Shown here in pieces: positions 41,498 to 50,641 of a DNA stretch of 64,000 nt. The notes below the pieces were generated by a model. It worked only from the letters and a program-made list of their open reading frames with translations. It did no database searches and was not told the origin of the DNA. The translations under genes were made by a program, and so were the position numbers. The stretch covers positions 496,001 through 560,000 of the forward strand of contig NZ_WAGX01000005.1 of NCBI RefSeq assembly GCF_008830185.1, read 5' to 3'. Positions within the stretch are counted from its first letter, which is position 1, and every line of letters starts with the position of its first letter. This DNA comes from Candidatus Galacturonatibacter soehngenii (lineage in GTDB: Bacteria; Bacillota; Clostridia; Lachnospirales; Lachnospiraceae).

Positions 41498-44209
41498 TTA
41501 CGTTCCCTGCAAATCAGAATGTCTGCTTAACCAGTGCTTTCTTAAAAGATCAATTGGAATTACAGTTACTGCCAAAACAATAACCAAAATCAAATCCTTT
41601 AGCTCTAGTTTAACCGTTCGAAACACACTTCCACCAAAATATAAAATCCCCACTTGAACCGCTGTTACAACACTCATAATCCATATAAATGGTTTATTTG
41701 CTGATAGATAATCAAATAGATTGACTTCATGAGTTCGAGCACAAAAGCTACTAAATATAGCAGAAAACATAAACAAGCCAAAAAATGCCGTCATCTTATA
41801 CACTTCACTATGGGTACTAAAAATCCTAGCTATGGTATCATTTTTTAGGAAGAAAAGACACAAGAGGGTTGCATATATGCTATTTACAGTAATCTGATTG
41901 AGCATATAAGCATTCATAATCGGCTCATCTCTTGATTTTGGCGGTTCTTGCATGTACTTAAGTCTTGCCTTTTCACCGCTAAAGGCGAGTCCTGCTAAGG
42001 TATCCATAACAATATTGATCCAAAGCATTTGTATTACTGTAATTGGAAAATCCACTCCAACTAATGGACCAATTACGGTAACACCTACTGCACACATGCA
42101 AATGCTTAGCTGATAGATAATGAATTTGCGAATGCTTTTAAAAATTGTTCTTCCATAACATACCGCTTTTGCAATTGAAAGGAAATTATCATCAAGAATC
42201 ACAACATCTCCAGCCTCTTTTGCCACTTCCGTTCCACTTCCCATGGAAAACCCAACATCTGCCTGCTTCAAAGCGGGTGCATCATTCACTCCATCTCCCG
42301 TCATTCCAACTACAAGCCCTTTTGCTTGTGCAACTCGCACTAACCTGCTTTTATCCGAAGGAAGTGCCCTTGATACGACTCGTAAATCTCTTAACTTCTC
42401 AGAAAGAACGTTATCTGACATGGCAGATAACTCATCCGATGTAATGACTAAATCATGTTCACTTTTTATTAGGCCCGATTCTTTGGCAATTGCATAGGCT
42501 GTTTCTCTTGAATCTCCTGTTATCATGACCGCTTGTATTCCAGCTGATTGTACCTGTTTGATACCTTCGATTGCTTCTGGTCTTATGTCGTCTCGTATGC
42601 CGACCAAACCAACCAAGGTTAGATTACTAAAGCCTTTACGTTTTACTTCACTTACATCAACTGGTTTTTCTGCTGTTGCTATGGCAATAATTCTAACAGC
42701 CTTTTTTGTCATTTCTTTTAATAATTTCTCTGCTTTGATTCGATTGTTAAAAGGTCGCACATTCCCTGATTCATCATAATATTTGTTACAAAAGGGAAGA
42801 ATCTTTTCTGGCGCTCCCTTTATTAATGTGGTTTTCCAATCCCCTGTTAACGTTGTTGCCATGAACTTTAAATCACTTGAGAAAGGGATGACATTTTGTT
42901 TCTTTATATTTCTTCTTTGCCCTTCTTCTAGTATTGCAAACTCCAGTAAGGCTCGGTCAGTCGCATTTCCTCCAACGACTGTTTTTTCACTTAAATAAGA
43001 AGAGCAGTTATGTATAACACTATCTCGTACTATGTTCCATAATGTCATTTTGTTTTGATAGAACTCTTCTTTTTCATATGTTTTTAGCGAACCTGAAATA
43101 AAATGAGTAACGGTTAATTTGCCACCTGTTAACGTCCCTGTTTTGTCCGTGAATAAAATATTAAGACTACCTGCTGTTTCAATACCAACCAGTTTTCTCA
43201 CCAACACCTGATCCTTAAGCATACGCTTCATATTAGAAGATAATACAACGGTAATCATCATCGGTAGTCCCTCTGGTACTGCCATTACAATAACCGTAAC
43301 TGCCAATGTGGCTGCTTGAAGAATAATTGGAAACATACGTTTTAATGATGTGACCATGCTAAGAATCAAATTCATATTGAAATTATTATCAATTACAATA
43401 TGATTAAACAAATACGCAATAGCAGAAAATGCTGCTGCGGCATAACCTAGTTTTCCTATCGAGCCCGCCAGTGTTCGAAGACGAAGTTTTAATGGACTTT
43501 CTCTTGTTTCTTCTTGTAATTCAGCCCCTATTTTTCCATAAAAAGTTTCATCACCGATTTGCGTTACTCGCATCAAGCCTTCACCTGAGCACACAACCGT
43601 ACCAGAAAAAAGGAGTGCTGGATTTAAAAAATCACTTTTTTTTGCTTCCTCCTCATGATTAAATAACTGAGGAAATTTCTTCGCTTCCTTACTTTCTCCA
43701 TTAATGGAGGACTGATCTACGTCAAGTCCACCACGAACCATGATTCCATCCGCAGGAATGCGATCTCCTGACTGAAGCACAATCAAATCACCTACCACAA
43801 TTTCTTCCATTGGTATTTGTCTGATTCCTTGCGCTCTTTGAACTCGACAGCTTATTTTAGAAGCCTCTTCTTGAATCTTTTCAAATGCTGATTCACTCCC
43901 ATATTCAGACAACGTTGATACAACTGTGGCGATTAAAATTGCAACAGCTATTCCAATTGACTCAAACCAGTCTGCTTCATGGAATAGAAAAATAACATTA
44001 ATCGCAAGTGCTATTAACAATATTTTAATCATAGGATCTCCAAAGCTTTCTAAGAAGCTTAAGAAAATTCCTTTTCTTTTTTGTTTGCTTAAGCGATTTT
44101 CTCCGTACTTTGCTCTGGAAGCTTTTACTTCGTCTTCTGTTAATCCTTCGAATTCTTGCTTCCTATCATCCTTTAGATAATTTTCTTTTAATGCGATACG
44201 ATTATCCAT
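41498..44209 (-). CDS. Calcium-transporting P-type ATPase (P2 type)
   Basis: 903 residues. It has the TGES-like loop SSINGESKEAKK, the transmembrane PEGLP motif (AVPEGLPMMITVVL), the phosphorylation site DKTGTLTGG, the nucleotide-domain KGAPEK, MTGDGVNDAPALKQADVGFSMG and a ten-helix layout. It pumps calcium out of the cell (P2A/P2B, PMCA-like). AAGGAGG lies before the ATG. It lies in the same direction as the acetyltransferase gene upstream but has its own start region. Confidence 0.93.
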   Translation of the reverse strand: MDNRIALKENYLKDDRKQEFEGLTEDEVKASRAKYGENRLSKQKRKGIFLSFLESFGDPMIKILLIALAINVIFLFHEADWFESIGIAVAILIATVVSTLSEYGSESAFEKIQEEASKISCRVQRAQGIRQIPMEEIVVGDLIVLQSGDRIPADGIMVRGGLDVDQSSINGESKEAKKFPQLFNHEEEAKKSDFLNPALLFSGTVVCSGEGLMRVTQIGDETFYGKIGAELQEETRESPLKLRLRTLAGSIGKLGYAAAAFSAIAYLFNHIVIDNNFNMNLILSMVTSLKRMFPIILQAATLAVTVIVMAVPEGLPMMITVVLSSNMKRMLKDQVLVRKLVGIETAGSLNILFTDKTGTLTGGKLTVTHFISGSLKTYEKEEFYQNKMTLWNIVRDSVIHNCSSYLSEKTVVGGNATDRALLEFAILEEGQRRNIKKQNVIPFSSDLKFMATTLTGDWKTTLIKGAPEKILPFCNKYYDESGNVRPFNNRIKAEKLLKEMTKKAVRIIAIATAEKPVDVSEVKRKGFSNLTLVGLVGIRDDIRPEAIEGIKQVQSAGIQAVMITGDSRETAYAIAKESGLIKSEHDLVITSDELSAMSDNVLSEKLRDLRVVSRALPSDKSRLVRVAQAKGLVVGMTGDGVNDAPALKQADVGFSMGSGTEVAKEAGDVVILDDNFLSIAKAVCYGRTIFKSIRKFIIYQLSICMCAVGVTVIGPLVGVDFPITVIQMLWINIVMDTLAGLAFSGEKARLKYMQEPPKSRDEPIMNAYMLNQITVNSIYATLLCLFFLKNDTIARIFSTHSEVYKMTAFFGLFMFSAIFSSFCARTHEVNLFDYLSANKPFIWIMSVVTAVQVGILYFGGSVFRTVKLELKDLILVIVLAVTVIPIDLLRKHWLSRHSDLQGT

Positions 44210-44274
44210 ATGCCGTCTACCTCCTTGTCCCTATCATATGATAAAACGGACAAGATTAGACTTAGAATTTTATC

Positions 44275-44814
44275 TTAAATCTCTTCTTTTAATATGCTAT
44301 AACGAAGTTCATCATGCCAAGTTCCATTTTTAAATCTCACCTGTCTTATTTGCCCTTCTTTTTTCATTCCTATCTTCTTCATAATATGTTCTGATTTTTT
44401 GTTCTCAATATGGCAACTAGCACAAAGTCTATGTAAGCCTACGTGCAAAAATCCAATCTCTATTAGTAATTTGGCTATCTCTGTTGCATAACCTTTTCCC
44501 CAATATTGCGGAAGCAAGAAATAACCAATTTCTCCATGTCCTCCAAATTCATTTTTCTTATAAATCTCTATATCCGCAAAGCCAATAAAGGAATCGTTAG
44601 ACTTTAAAAAAACTGCGTATTCATAAGCCTTTCGAAATTTTGATACCGTATTCTCCAATACCTCCTTAAAATAAAGCTGTAATTCTTCCTCGGATTCAAA
44701 ACAATCTAAGTAAGCATATCGCATAATTTGTTCATTGGTAAAGATACTTTGAAACAATTCATAGTCGTCTTTTTTCCATTCTCTAAGTACAATTCTATCA
44801 CCATTAAATATCAC
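44275..44814 (-). CDS. GNAT acetyltransferase (RimJ/RimL type)
   Basis: 179 residues with an acetyltransferase_3 fold: RIVLREWKKDDYELFQSIF, IGYFLLPQYWGKGYATEIAKLLIEIGF (the acetyl-CoA loop is Q/G-x-G-K-G-Y-A), LHRLCASCHIENKKSEHIMKKIGM. Members acetylate protein N-termini or small molecules; the substrate is not apparent. It probably uses the GTG start at 44814 with a weakly placed GGAG, so the exact start is uncertain. Confidence 0.85.
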   Translation of the reverse strand: MIFNGDRIVLREWKKDDYELFQSIFTNEQIMRYAYLDCFESEEELQLYFKEVLENTVSKFRKAYEYAVFLKSNDSFIGFADIEIYKKNEFGGHGEIGYFLLPQYWGKGYATEIAKLLIEIGFLHVGLHRLCASCHIENKKSEHIMKKIGMKKEGQIRQVRFKNGTWHDELRYSILKEEI

Positions 44815-44930
44815 TTTTTCATTTTTCTCCTCTATGATTCAATTTGTTTTTAAGATTAGTTTAAATCAGTTTCTTCATATTTTCCAGATATATTGCTATA
44901 AATTTTAAAAAGCTCAAAGGAGATTAAAAC

Positions 44931-44959
44931 TTGACTTTTTAAATAAATCCTTTTATAAT
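44931..44959 (+). promoter_or_regulatory. Promoter of the amino-acid ABC transporter operon
   Basis: TTGACT (44931-44936), a 17-bp spacer and TATAAT (44954-44959). Confidence 0.8.
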
Positions 44960-44984
44960 TACACCATTAATAAAATGTAAGCAA

Positions 44985-45022
44985 AGACGCTTAGGAATTA
45001 TTATATTCTTAAGTGTTTTTTT
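44985..45022 (+). terminator. Terminator hairpin in the leader of the ABC operon
   Basis: AGACGCTTAGGAAT (44985-44998) pairs, with wobbles, with ATTCTTAAGTGTTT (45005-45018), followed by seven T. It lies between the promoter and the first gene, about 20 nt after the expected transcript start, so it may act as an attenuator. No aptamer or leader peptide is evident upstream of it. Confidence 0.6.
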
Positions 45023-45051
45023 AATCAAATAGCAGAGAGGGGTCATGACCT

Positions 45052-45783
45052 ATGCCAGACATGGTAAAAGTAGAAAATCTCAAAAAAAATTTCGGTGATT
45101 TGGAGGTTTTAAAGGATATCAGCCTGACAGTAAAAGAAGGAGAAAAGCTTGTTATTATTGGTCCTTCTGGTTCAGGTAAATCAACCTTCATTCGTTGTAT
45201 TAATTATCTTGAGGAGCCGACTAGCGGTAGCGTAACCATAGCCGGAACAAAAGTAACCAAAAAAAATCATCTAGAAATGGCAAAAAAATATTCATCTATG
45301 GTATTTCAGCAGTTTAATCTCTATCCCCACCTAACCGTATTAGAAAATCTTACTCTTGCCCCAATGAAGTTACAAGGTATCTCTAAGGCAGAAGCACGTT
45401 CAAATGCAATGAATTGTCTGGAACGAGTAGGCTTAAAAGAGAAAGCGGGCAATTATCCAGTGCAATTATCTGGTGGTCAACAACAACGTGTTGCAATTGC
45501 AAGAGCACTTTGTACAAAGCAGCCTCTTATTCTTTTTGATGAGCCAACATCAGCACTTGATCCTGAAATGGTGCAAGAGGTATTAAATGTTATGGTAGAG
45601 CTTGCAAAAGAAAACATCACCATGATTTGTGTTACTCATGAGATGGGCTTTGCTAAGCAGGTAGCCGATCGTGTTATTTTCATGGATGGAGGCTATATTT
45701 TAGAGGAAGGCACACCACAGCATTTCTTTGAAAATCCAGAACATGAAAGAACCAAAGCGTTTTTAAGCAAAATCCTTCATTAG
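45052..45783 (+). CDS. Polar amino-acid ABC transporter ATPase (GlnQ type)
   Basis: 243 residues. Walker [11 protein letters not shown]-loop [17 protein letters not shown], signature [15 protein letters not shown], Walker [18 protein letters not shown] and H-loop [22 protein letters not shown], all in the form typical of PAAT-family importers. It is the first gene of a five-gene operon with binding protein, two permeases and a kinase-like gene. GAGAGGGG precedes the ATG. Confidence 0.93.
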   Translation: MPDMVKVENLKKNFGDLEVLKDISLTVKEGEKLVIIGPSGSGKSTFIRCINYLEEPTSGSVTIAGTKVTKKNHLEMAKKYSSMVFQQFNLYPHLTVLENLTLAPMKLQGISKAEARSNAMNCLERVGLKEKAGNYPVQLSGGQQQRVAIARALCTKQPLILFDEPTSALDPEMVQEVLNVMVELAKENITMICVTHEMGFAKQVADRVIFMDGGYILEEGTPQHFFENPEHERTKAFLSKILH

Positions 45784-45825
45784 ATTTTGTTTAATTATAA
45801 ATCAATTAAGAGGAGGCAACAAAAT

Positions 45826-46719
45826 ATGAAGAAAAAGTTATTAAGTACTGTTCTTATGCTGGCAATGGCAGCTACACTTGCAGCATGCGGTTCCAGTTCA
45901 AAGGAATCTACAACAAGTGACGCAGGTACGACAAACGAGCAAACTACAACAGAAAACGGCACTACTGAATCTGGTGACAGCGTATCAGCTGACGTTCAAA
46001 AGATAATTGACAGAGGCGTATTAAAAGTTGGATGTAAAACAGACATTCCAAAATTTAGCCTGCAAAATACTGCTACTGGTGAATACGAAGGCTTTGAAGA
46101 TGATTTAGCTTATGAAATAGCTGGATCCATCTTTGGTGTCAGCGCTGATGAAGCAAAAGAAAAAAAATTAGTTGAATTCCAAGGTGTTACTGCGAAAACA
46201 AGAGGACCTTTATTAGAAAATGGTGAAATCGATCTTGTAATTGCAACCTTTACCATCACAGAGGAAAGAAAAGAAATTTATAATTTCTCTACACCTTACT
46301 ATACAGATGCTGTTGGTCTTTTAGTAAATAAAGATGCTGGTATTGCATCCATTGAAGACTTAGACGCTAAAGTAATCGGTGTAGCACAAGCTGCAACTTC
46401 AAAAGAAGGTTTTAAGGCATACGTAGAAGAAAAAGGATATAATGTAAAAGCAGAGTTTCAGGAATTTGACGGTTATCCTGCACTTGCACAGGCGCTTTCT
46501 ACAAAGCAAATTGATGCATTTTGTGTAGACCGTGCAATTTTATCTGGCTATGTAAATGATGGCAATATGATTTTAGAAGACAGATTTGCAGAACAAGATT
46601 ATGGTGTAGTATCCGCAAAAGAAAATACTGGTCTTGCTGCATTAGTAGAAGAAAAAGTAACTTCAATGATTTCTGATGGCTCTTTAAAAACACTTCAGGA
46701 TGAATGGGGATTACAGTAA
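45826..46719 (+). CDS. Amino-acid-binding lipoprotein
   Basis: 297 residues from the ATG at 45826, with GAGGAGGC upstream. The frame before it lacks a signal. Lipobox LAAC (Cys near 21), a Ser/Thr/Gly-rich linker, then a family 3 binding domain (RGVLKVGCKTDIPKFSLQN, YEGFEDDLAYEIAGSIFG, LVIATFTITEERKEIYNFSTPYY). It resembles PEB1/GlnH-type proteins for acidic or polar amino acids, but the ligand is not decided by sequence. Confidence 0.92.
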   Translation: MKKKLLSTVLMLAMAATLAACGSSSKESTTSDAGTTNEQTTTENGTTESGDSVSADVQKIIDRGVLKVGCKTDIPKFSLQNTATGEYEGFEDDLAYEIAGSIFGVSADEAKEKKLVEFQGVTAKTRGPLLENGEIDLVIATFTITEERKEIYNFSTPYYTDAVGLLVNKDAGIASIEDLDAKVIGVAQAATSKEGFKAYVEEKGYNVKAEFQEFDGYPALAQALSTKQIDAFCVDRAILSGYVNDGNMILEDRFAEQDYGVVSAKENTGLAALVEEKVTSMISDGSLKTLQDEWGLQ

Positions 46720-46745
46720 GAAGCGATACATGAAGGAGGAGCAAC

Positions 46746-47477
46746 ATGATTAAAGGCCTATTGGATATAAAACGGTGGAATGCTTTATTAGATGCATTTC
46801 CTGAATATTATGTACCAGGGTTTCTCATGACCTTAAAGATTTCTATTGTCGGACTTTTAACAGCTCTGTGTTTGGGAATCGTCTTTGGTTTACTTTCTAC
46901 TGCGAAATTTAAGCCATTTCAGATTATATCAAGAATTTACGTAGAATTTATCCAGAATACGCCTCTGGCATTACAGGTAATGTGTTATTATTCAGTGCTT
47001 CCAATGCTGTTTTCTAGTTCTGGCTTTCGAATCCCTAAATTCATACTGGGTGTAATCGGAGTAGGCGTTTATCATGGAGCTTATATATCTGAAGTAATTC
47101 GTACTGGTATCGAGGCGATACCAAAAGGTCAATCCGAAGCTGCGTCATCGCAAGGTTTTTCCTATATCCAAACGATGCGCTATATTATTTTGCCTCAGAC
47201 CGTTAAGATAATTATGCCACCACTTGCGAATCAGGCACTCAATCTTGTGAAGAACACTTCTATTTTAGCCATGGTTGCTGGAATGGATTTGATGTACTTT
47301 ACAGATTCTTGGGGAGCTGACAGAGGATACTTTGCGCAGGCTTATTTTACCAGTGCAGTATTATACTTTATCATCTGTTTTCCTTTGGCAAGATTGGCAC
47401 GTTATCTTGAAATACGTTCGATGCGACTACCTGTGGCAAAAAAATTAGATTTAGCTGAGGAGGAAGGCGTATGCTAG
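46746..47477 (+). CDS. Amino-acid ABC transporter permease 1
   Basis: 243 residues, HisM/GlnP-type membrane domain: YVPGFLMTLKISIVGLLTALCLGI, and the EAA-like loop IEAIPKGQSEAASSQGFSYIQTMRYIILPQTVK. GAAGGAGG precedes the ATG. It overlaps the next gene by 7 bp and presumably dimerises with that product. Confidence 0.92.
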   Translation: MIKGLLDIKRWNALLDAFPEYYVPGFLMTLKISIVGLLTALCLGIVFGLLSTAKFKPFQIISRIYVEFIQNTPLALQVMCYYSVLPMLFSSSGFRIPKFILGVIGVGVYHGAYISEVIRTGIEAIPKGQSEAASSQGFSYIQTMRYIILPQTVKIIMPPLANQALNLVKNTSILAMVAGMDLMYFTDSWGADRGYFAQAYFTSAVLYFIICFPLARLARYLEIRSMRLPVAKKLDLAEEEGVC

Positions 47478-48133
47478 AAATATTCAATCAGATTTTCACT
47501 TCGGCTAATGTTTTATTTATGCTGAAGGGACTTAGAATGACGGTTATCATTGCCTTATGTGCAACCATACTAAGTACCATTTTTGGTACTTTGCTTGCCC
47601 TGATTCGAACCTATGCAACTGGAAAATGGAAATGGGTAGCAGCCATAGTCGCAGTTTATACCGAGTTTTTCAGATGTACCCCTAATCTATTATGGATTTT
47701 ATGGATTTACTTTACAATCAAAGGCGACAAAATTTTTGTATCTGTTTTTGCAATTACTTTGTTTACAAGCGCTGTTATGTCAGAAATATTTCGTGGCGGT
47801 TTAAATTCAATTCCAAAGGGGCAGTTTGAAGGAGCTCAGTCACAAGGATTTAACTTTGCACAAACCTTATGGTACATAGTACTTCCACAGATGTATAAAA
47901 AAGTAATTCCTGCATTACTAAGCCAGGTAATCACAATTATCAAAGATACTTCCTTCCTTAAAATGGTTGACGTAGCTGAATTTATGCGTAATAGCTCTGT
48001 TGTAATGGGTAGTATCTATGATGTACGTGGCATGCTAATGTTATTTGCCTTTGAAGCACTTTGTTACTTTGTTATCTGCTTTACCATAAGTTGTGTCGTA
48101 AGAGGATATCAAAAAACTCTGGTAACCGCATAA
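47471..48133 (+). CDS. Amino-acid ABC transporter permease 2
   Basis: 220 residues, the same family as the preceding gene: MLKGLRMTVIIALCATILSTIFGTLLALIRT, and loop LNSIPKGQFEGAQSQGFNFAQTLWYIVLPQMYK. The overlapping start suggests translational coupling and equal amounts of the two permeases. Confidence 0.92.
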   Translation: MLEIFNQIFTSANVLFMLKGLRMTVIIALCATILSTIFGTLLALIRTYATGKWKWVAAIVAVYTEFFRCTPNLLWILWIYFTIKGDKIFVSVFAITLFTSAVMSEIFRGGLNSIPKGQFEGAQSQGFNFAQTLWYIVLPQMYKKVIPALLSQVITIIKDTSFLKMVDVAEFMRNSSVVMGSIYDVRGMLMLFAFEALCYFVICFTISCVVRGYQKTLVTA

Positions 48134-48147
48134 ATAGGAGTGAGAGT

Positions 48148-48744
48148 ATGAATAAATTTACACTTACCATTACAAGGGAATTTGGAAGTCTTGGACGTTC
48201 TATCGCTAAGGAGTTAGCCGAAGAATTAGGGGTAGAACTTTATGACCGTGATATTGTAGAAAAAGTTGCAAAGCAACTTAATATGCCAGTATCTACGATT
48301 AGCAACGAGGAGGAAAGATCAAAACATTCTTTTCTTGCCCGTATGTTTCCACTCGGTACAGACGAAGAATATATGCAAGATATTATCTTTGATACCCAAA
48401 AGAATATTATTTTAGATCTTGCATCCAAATCAAGTTGTATTCTTGTGGGTAGATGCTCGGACTATTTATTAGAGCATCGTGAGGATAATATTAATATATT
48501 TATTTATGCGCCATATGAAAAGCGCCTTGAGAATTGTGTTAATATTCTAGGTATGTCAAAATCGGAAGCCAAAAAAATGATTGCCTCCGTAGATAAAGCA
48601 AGAAATACCTATCACAAGAAATATGCAGGATATCTTCCAAATGATGCAAAACACAAGCATCTCATGATTGATTCTTCTTTACTTGGAGTAAAAGGAACCA
48701 GTCATCTTATAGCACAAATGGTTCGAGAATTATATGATAAATAA
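48148..48744 (+). CDS. Cytidylate-kinase-like protein
   Basis: 198 residues from the ATG at 48148 (TAGGAGTG upstream); the longer frame overlaps the permease gene. The N-terminus FTLTITREFGSLGRSIAKELAEELGVELYDRDIVEKVAKQL is that of cytidylate-kinase-like family proteins, with a relaxed P-loop, and CILVGRCSDYLLEH and HLMIDSSLLGV follow. True Cmk is about 220 residues with GPSGAGKG, so this is probably not the housekeeping enzyme. Its place at the end of an amino-acid importer operon is unexplained. Confidence 0.8.
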   Translation: MNKFTLTITREFGSLGRSIAKELAEELGVELYDRDIVEKVAKQLNMPVSTISNEEERSKHSFLARMFPLGTDEEYMQDIIFDTQKNIILDLASKSSCILVGRCSDYLLEHREDNINIFIYAPYEKRLENCVNILGMSKSEAKKMIASVDKARNTYHKKYAGYLPNDAKHKHLMIDSSLLGVKGTSHLIAQMVRELYDK

Positions 48745-48767
48745 AACTCTATCTTAGAGATTAATTC

Positions 48768-48801
48768 ACCCCTACTACTTTGATTGATACGTAGTAGGGG
48801 T
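48768..48801 (+). terminator. Terminator of the amino-acid ABC operon
   Basis: ACCCCTACTAC (48768-48778) pairs with GTAGTAGGGGT (48791-48801), followed by T-rich sequence. Confidence 0.85.
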
Positions 48802-48938
48802 AATCTTTTTAAACAGCAAACATAGAAATCATCTCATCTAATTCTTTAGTCATCTTATGCAACAAATAAATATTATCTGTAACTTGTTTAGGGCATCGAT
48901 ACAATCGACACCCTTTCATCTACATTTTTTCTACTTTA

Positions 48939-49943
48939 TTAAAACAGTTCATCCTTTTTAAGGATTTCTCCCGCTCTTAGTTTTTGACGAGCATTTCTCA
49001 TAACAGAATCAATTTTATCAAAATCATTCAAAAGATTCTTTTCTTCTTGGCTGGTTTCTAATACCGCATGTATTCCGCCATTCTTAATCACAATTCGTTT
49101 GTCTGCAATCAATGCTAGAAGTGGGTCATGCGTTGCCATTAACACAATCTTTTCTTCAGAAACTAATAATTCTAAAGCTTTTTGTCGATCAATACCTGCA
49201 TTCTCAATTTCATCAATCAATACAATTGGAGAGGTACTTAAAATAGCAGTGTCTGCAATCATTAAAGCTCTTGATTGACCACCACTTAAACTAGTAATTG
49301 GAGTATCAATGGTAAAATTCTCACCAGCAAGCTTATTTGCCGCTTCTATGATTTTGTTTGCCACTTCCTCTGGATTGCTAATCATACGACTTTGTGCATG
49401 CATCTCAATGAATTCTTTTACACTTAAATCCATAACAAAGTTCATATTTTGTGAAAGTTGGGCAACTAACTTATTATTTGAAGAATATCTCCATTTTCTG
49501 TCAGGCTCTTGATCGTTAATGAGTATACTTCTTCCTGTTGGAGTATCTGCATTTGCTGTCCATTCAATATCAGCTAGAAGACGACTTTTGCCTGAACCTG
49601 TCGGCCCTACAATTGAAATAATCTGGGATGGTAAGATGGTTAGTTTTTCAAATTGCTCTGGGTTTCCATACTTATCCTTTCCAGGTAATATGGTTAAAGA
49701 ACGTACTTCGTTTTCCTTTTCAATTCCCAAAAACGATTCCATCTGTTCAATGAATATCCAAAGATCCGAAGAAAGCCTCTCAATATCTAATGCCTTATCT
49801 TCAATTTGTTCTCTGGTAAAATGTCTTAGATATTCCTCAAATGTTCCGTTTTCATAACCTGCAATCTCTAAATTATTCTGTTCAAAATAATCAGTTATAA
49901 ATGGATACTTTATTAATAATTGAGAAAGAGTTAAATTCTTCAT
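48939..49943 (-). CDS. ABC-type ATPase of a three-gene cassette
   Basis: 334 residues. An N-terminal helical domain of about 70 residues (TLSQLLIKYPFITDYFEQNN, then HFTREQIEDKALD) resembles DUF542/ScdA-type or DUF1858 modules. It is followed by an ABC ATPase with Walker A GPTGSGKSRLL, signature LSGGQSRALMIAD, Walker B IVLIDEIENAGID and H-loop LMATHDPLLAL. There is no membrane domain and no permease gene nearby, so it may not be a transporter ATPase. Its start overlaps the GTPase stop by one base. Confidence 0.8.
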   Translation of the reverse strand: MKNLTLSQLLIKYPFITDYFEQNNLEIAGYENGTFEEYLRHFTREQIEDKALDIERLSSDLWIFIEQMESFLGIEKENEVRSLTILPGKDKYGNPEQFEKLTILPSQIISIVGPTGSGKSRLLADIEWTANADTPTGRSILINDQEPDRKWRYSSNNKLVAQLSQNMNFVMDLSVKEFIEMHAQSRMISNPEEVANKIIEAANKLAGENFTIDTPITSLSGGQSRALMIADTAILSTSPIVLIDEIENAGIDRQKALELLVSEEKIVLMATHDPLLALIADKRIVIKNGGIHAVLETSQEEKNLLNDFDKIDSVMRNARQKLRAGEILKKDELF

Positions 49944-50641
49944 TATTTCTCCTCCCCTAATTCTATTTTTTTCACGTTTCCTAGTTGATAGCTTTCTCCA
50001 ATACGTGTTTCACCTAAGCAATAAGAACACATAGCTGCTGGCATTGGAAAACGAAGTTTCATCCCCTGTACACTGCTAATGTCTTCCTTTTCATCATAAA
50101 TTAATGTACTAAGCTCAAAGGCCCCTTGCCCTGTTAATCCATTTACATGCAATATATTAGCCTTTGGATTTACAGATCCTACTCTGGAAGCAAAAACCTC
50201 ACGTTCTGCTTGCGATACAATGTCGCCCTTTGTTATAACTACTAAATCTGCCGCCTTTAGCATTGGACCAATTTTTTTAGGAGTATTAATACCGGAAAGA
50301 TTATCAATGACACATACCCCCTTAATGTCTGCGATATAAGGTGAACACCGATTACAAAGTCCTGCCGATTCAGTAATAAGCAAATCAAGATTTTTTTCCT
50401 TTCCCCAACGTACAACGTCTTCTATATTAGAAGCAAAAAAGTGATCGGGGCACAAAGCACCTGATAATCCTTTTTTAACTGGGACTCCTGCTTTTTCATA
50501 TAACGCATCATCATCGGTATAAAGACAGTCAAACTTAACTACGCCAACCGCAATATTTCTTTGTTGAAACGATGCAATTGCTTTAAGAATTACTGACGTT
50601 TTACCAGAGGAAGGCGGTCCTGAAAATATGGTTAGGTTCAT
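49943..50641 (-). CDS. CobW/HypB-type P-loop GTPase of a three-gene cassette
   Basis: 232 residues. Walker A GPPSSGKTS near residues 8-16, LLITESAGLCNRCSPYIADIKGVCVIDNLSG and VVITKGDIVSQAE give the G-domain logic of SIMIBI metal-chaperone GTPases. Conserved cysteines (CNRC; MCSYCLGETRIGESYQ near 208) could bind a metal or cluster. Such GTPases insert metals into enzymes. The cassette context suggests a role in metallo-cluster or cofactor handling, but the client is unknown. It overlaps both neighbours. Confidence 0.8.
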   Translation of the reverse strand: MNLTIFSGPPSSGKTSVILKAIASFQQRNIAVGVVKFDCLYTDDDALYEKAGVPVKKGLSGALCPDHFFASNIEDVVRWGKEKNLDLLITESAGLCNRCSPYIADIKGVCVIDNLSGINTPKKIGPMLKAADLVVITKGDIVSQAEREVFASRVGSVNPKANILHVNGLTGQGAFELSTLIYDEKEDISSVQGMKLRFPMPAAMCSYCLGETRIGESYQLGNVKKIELGEEK

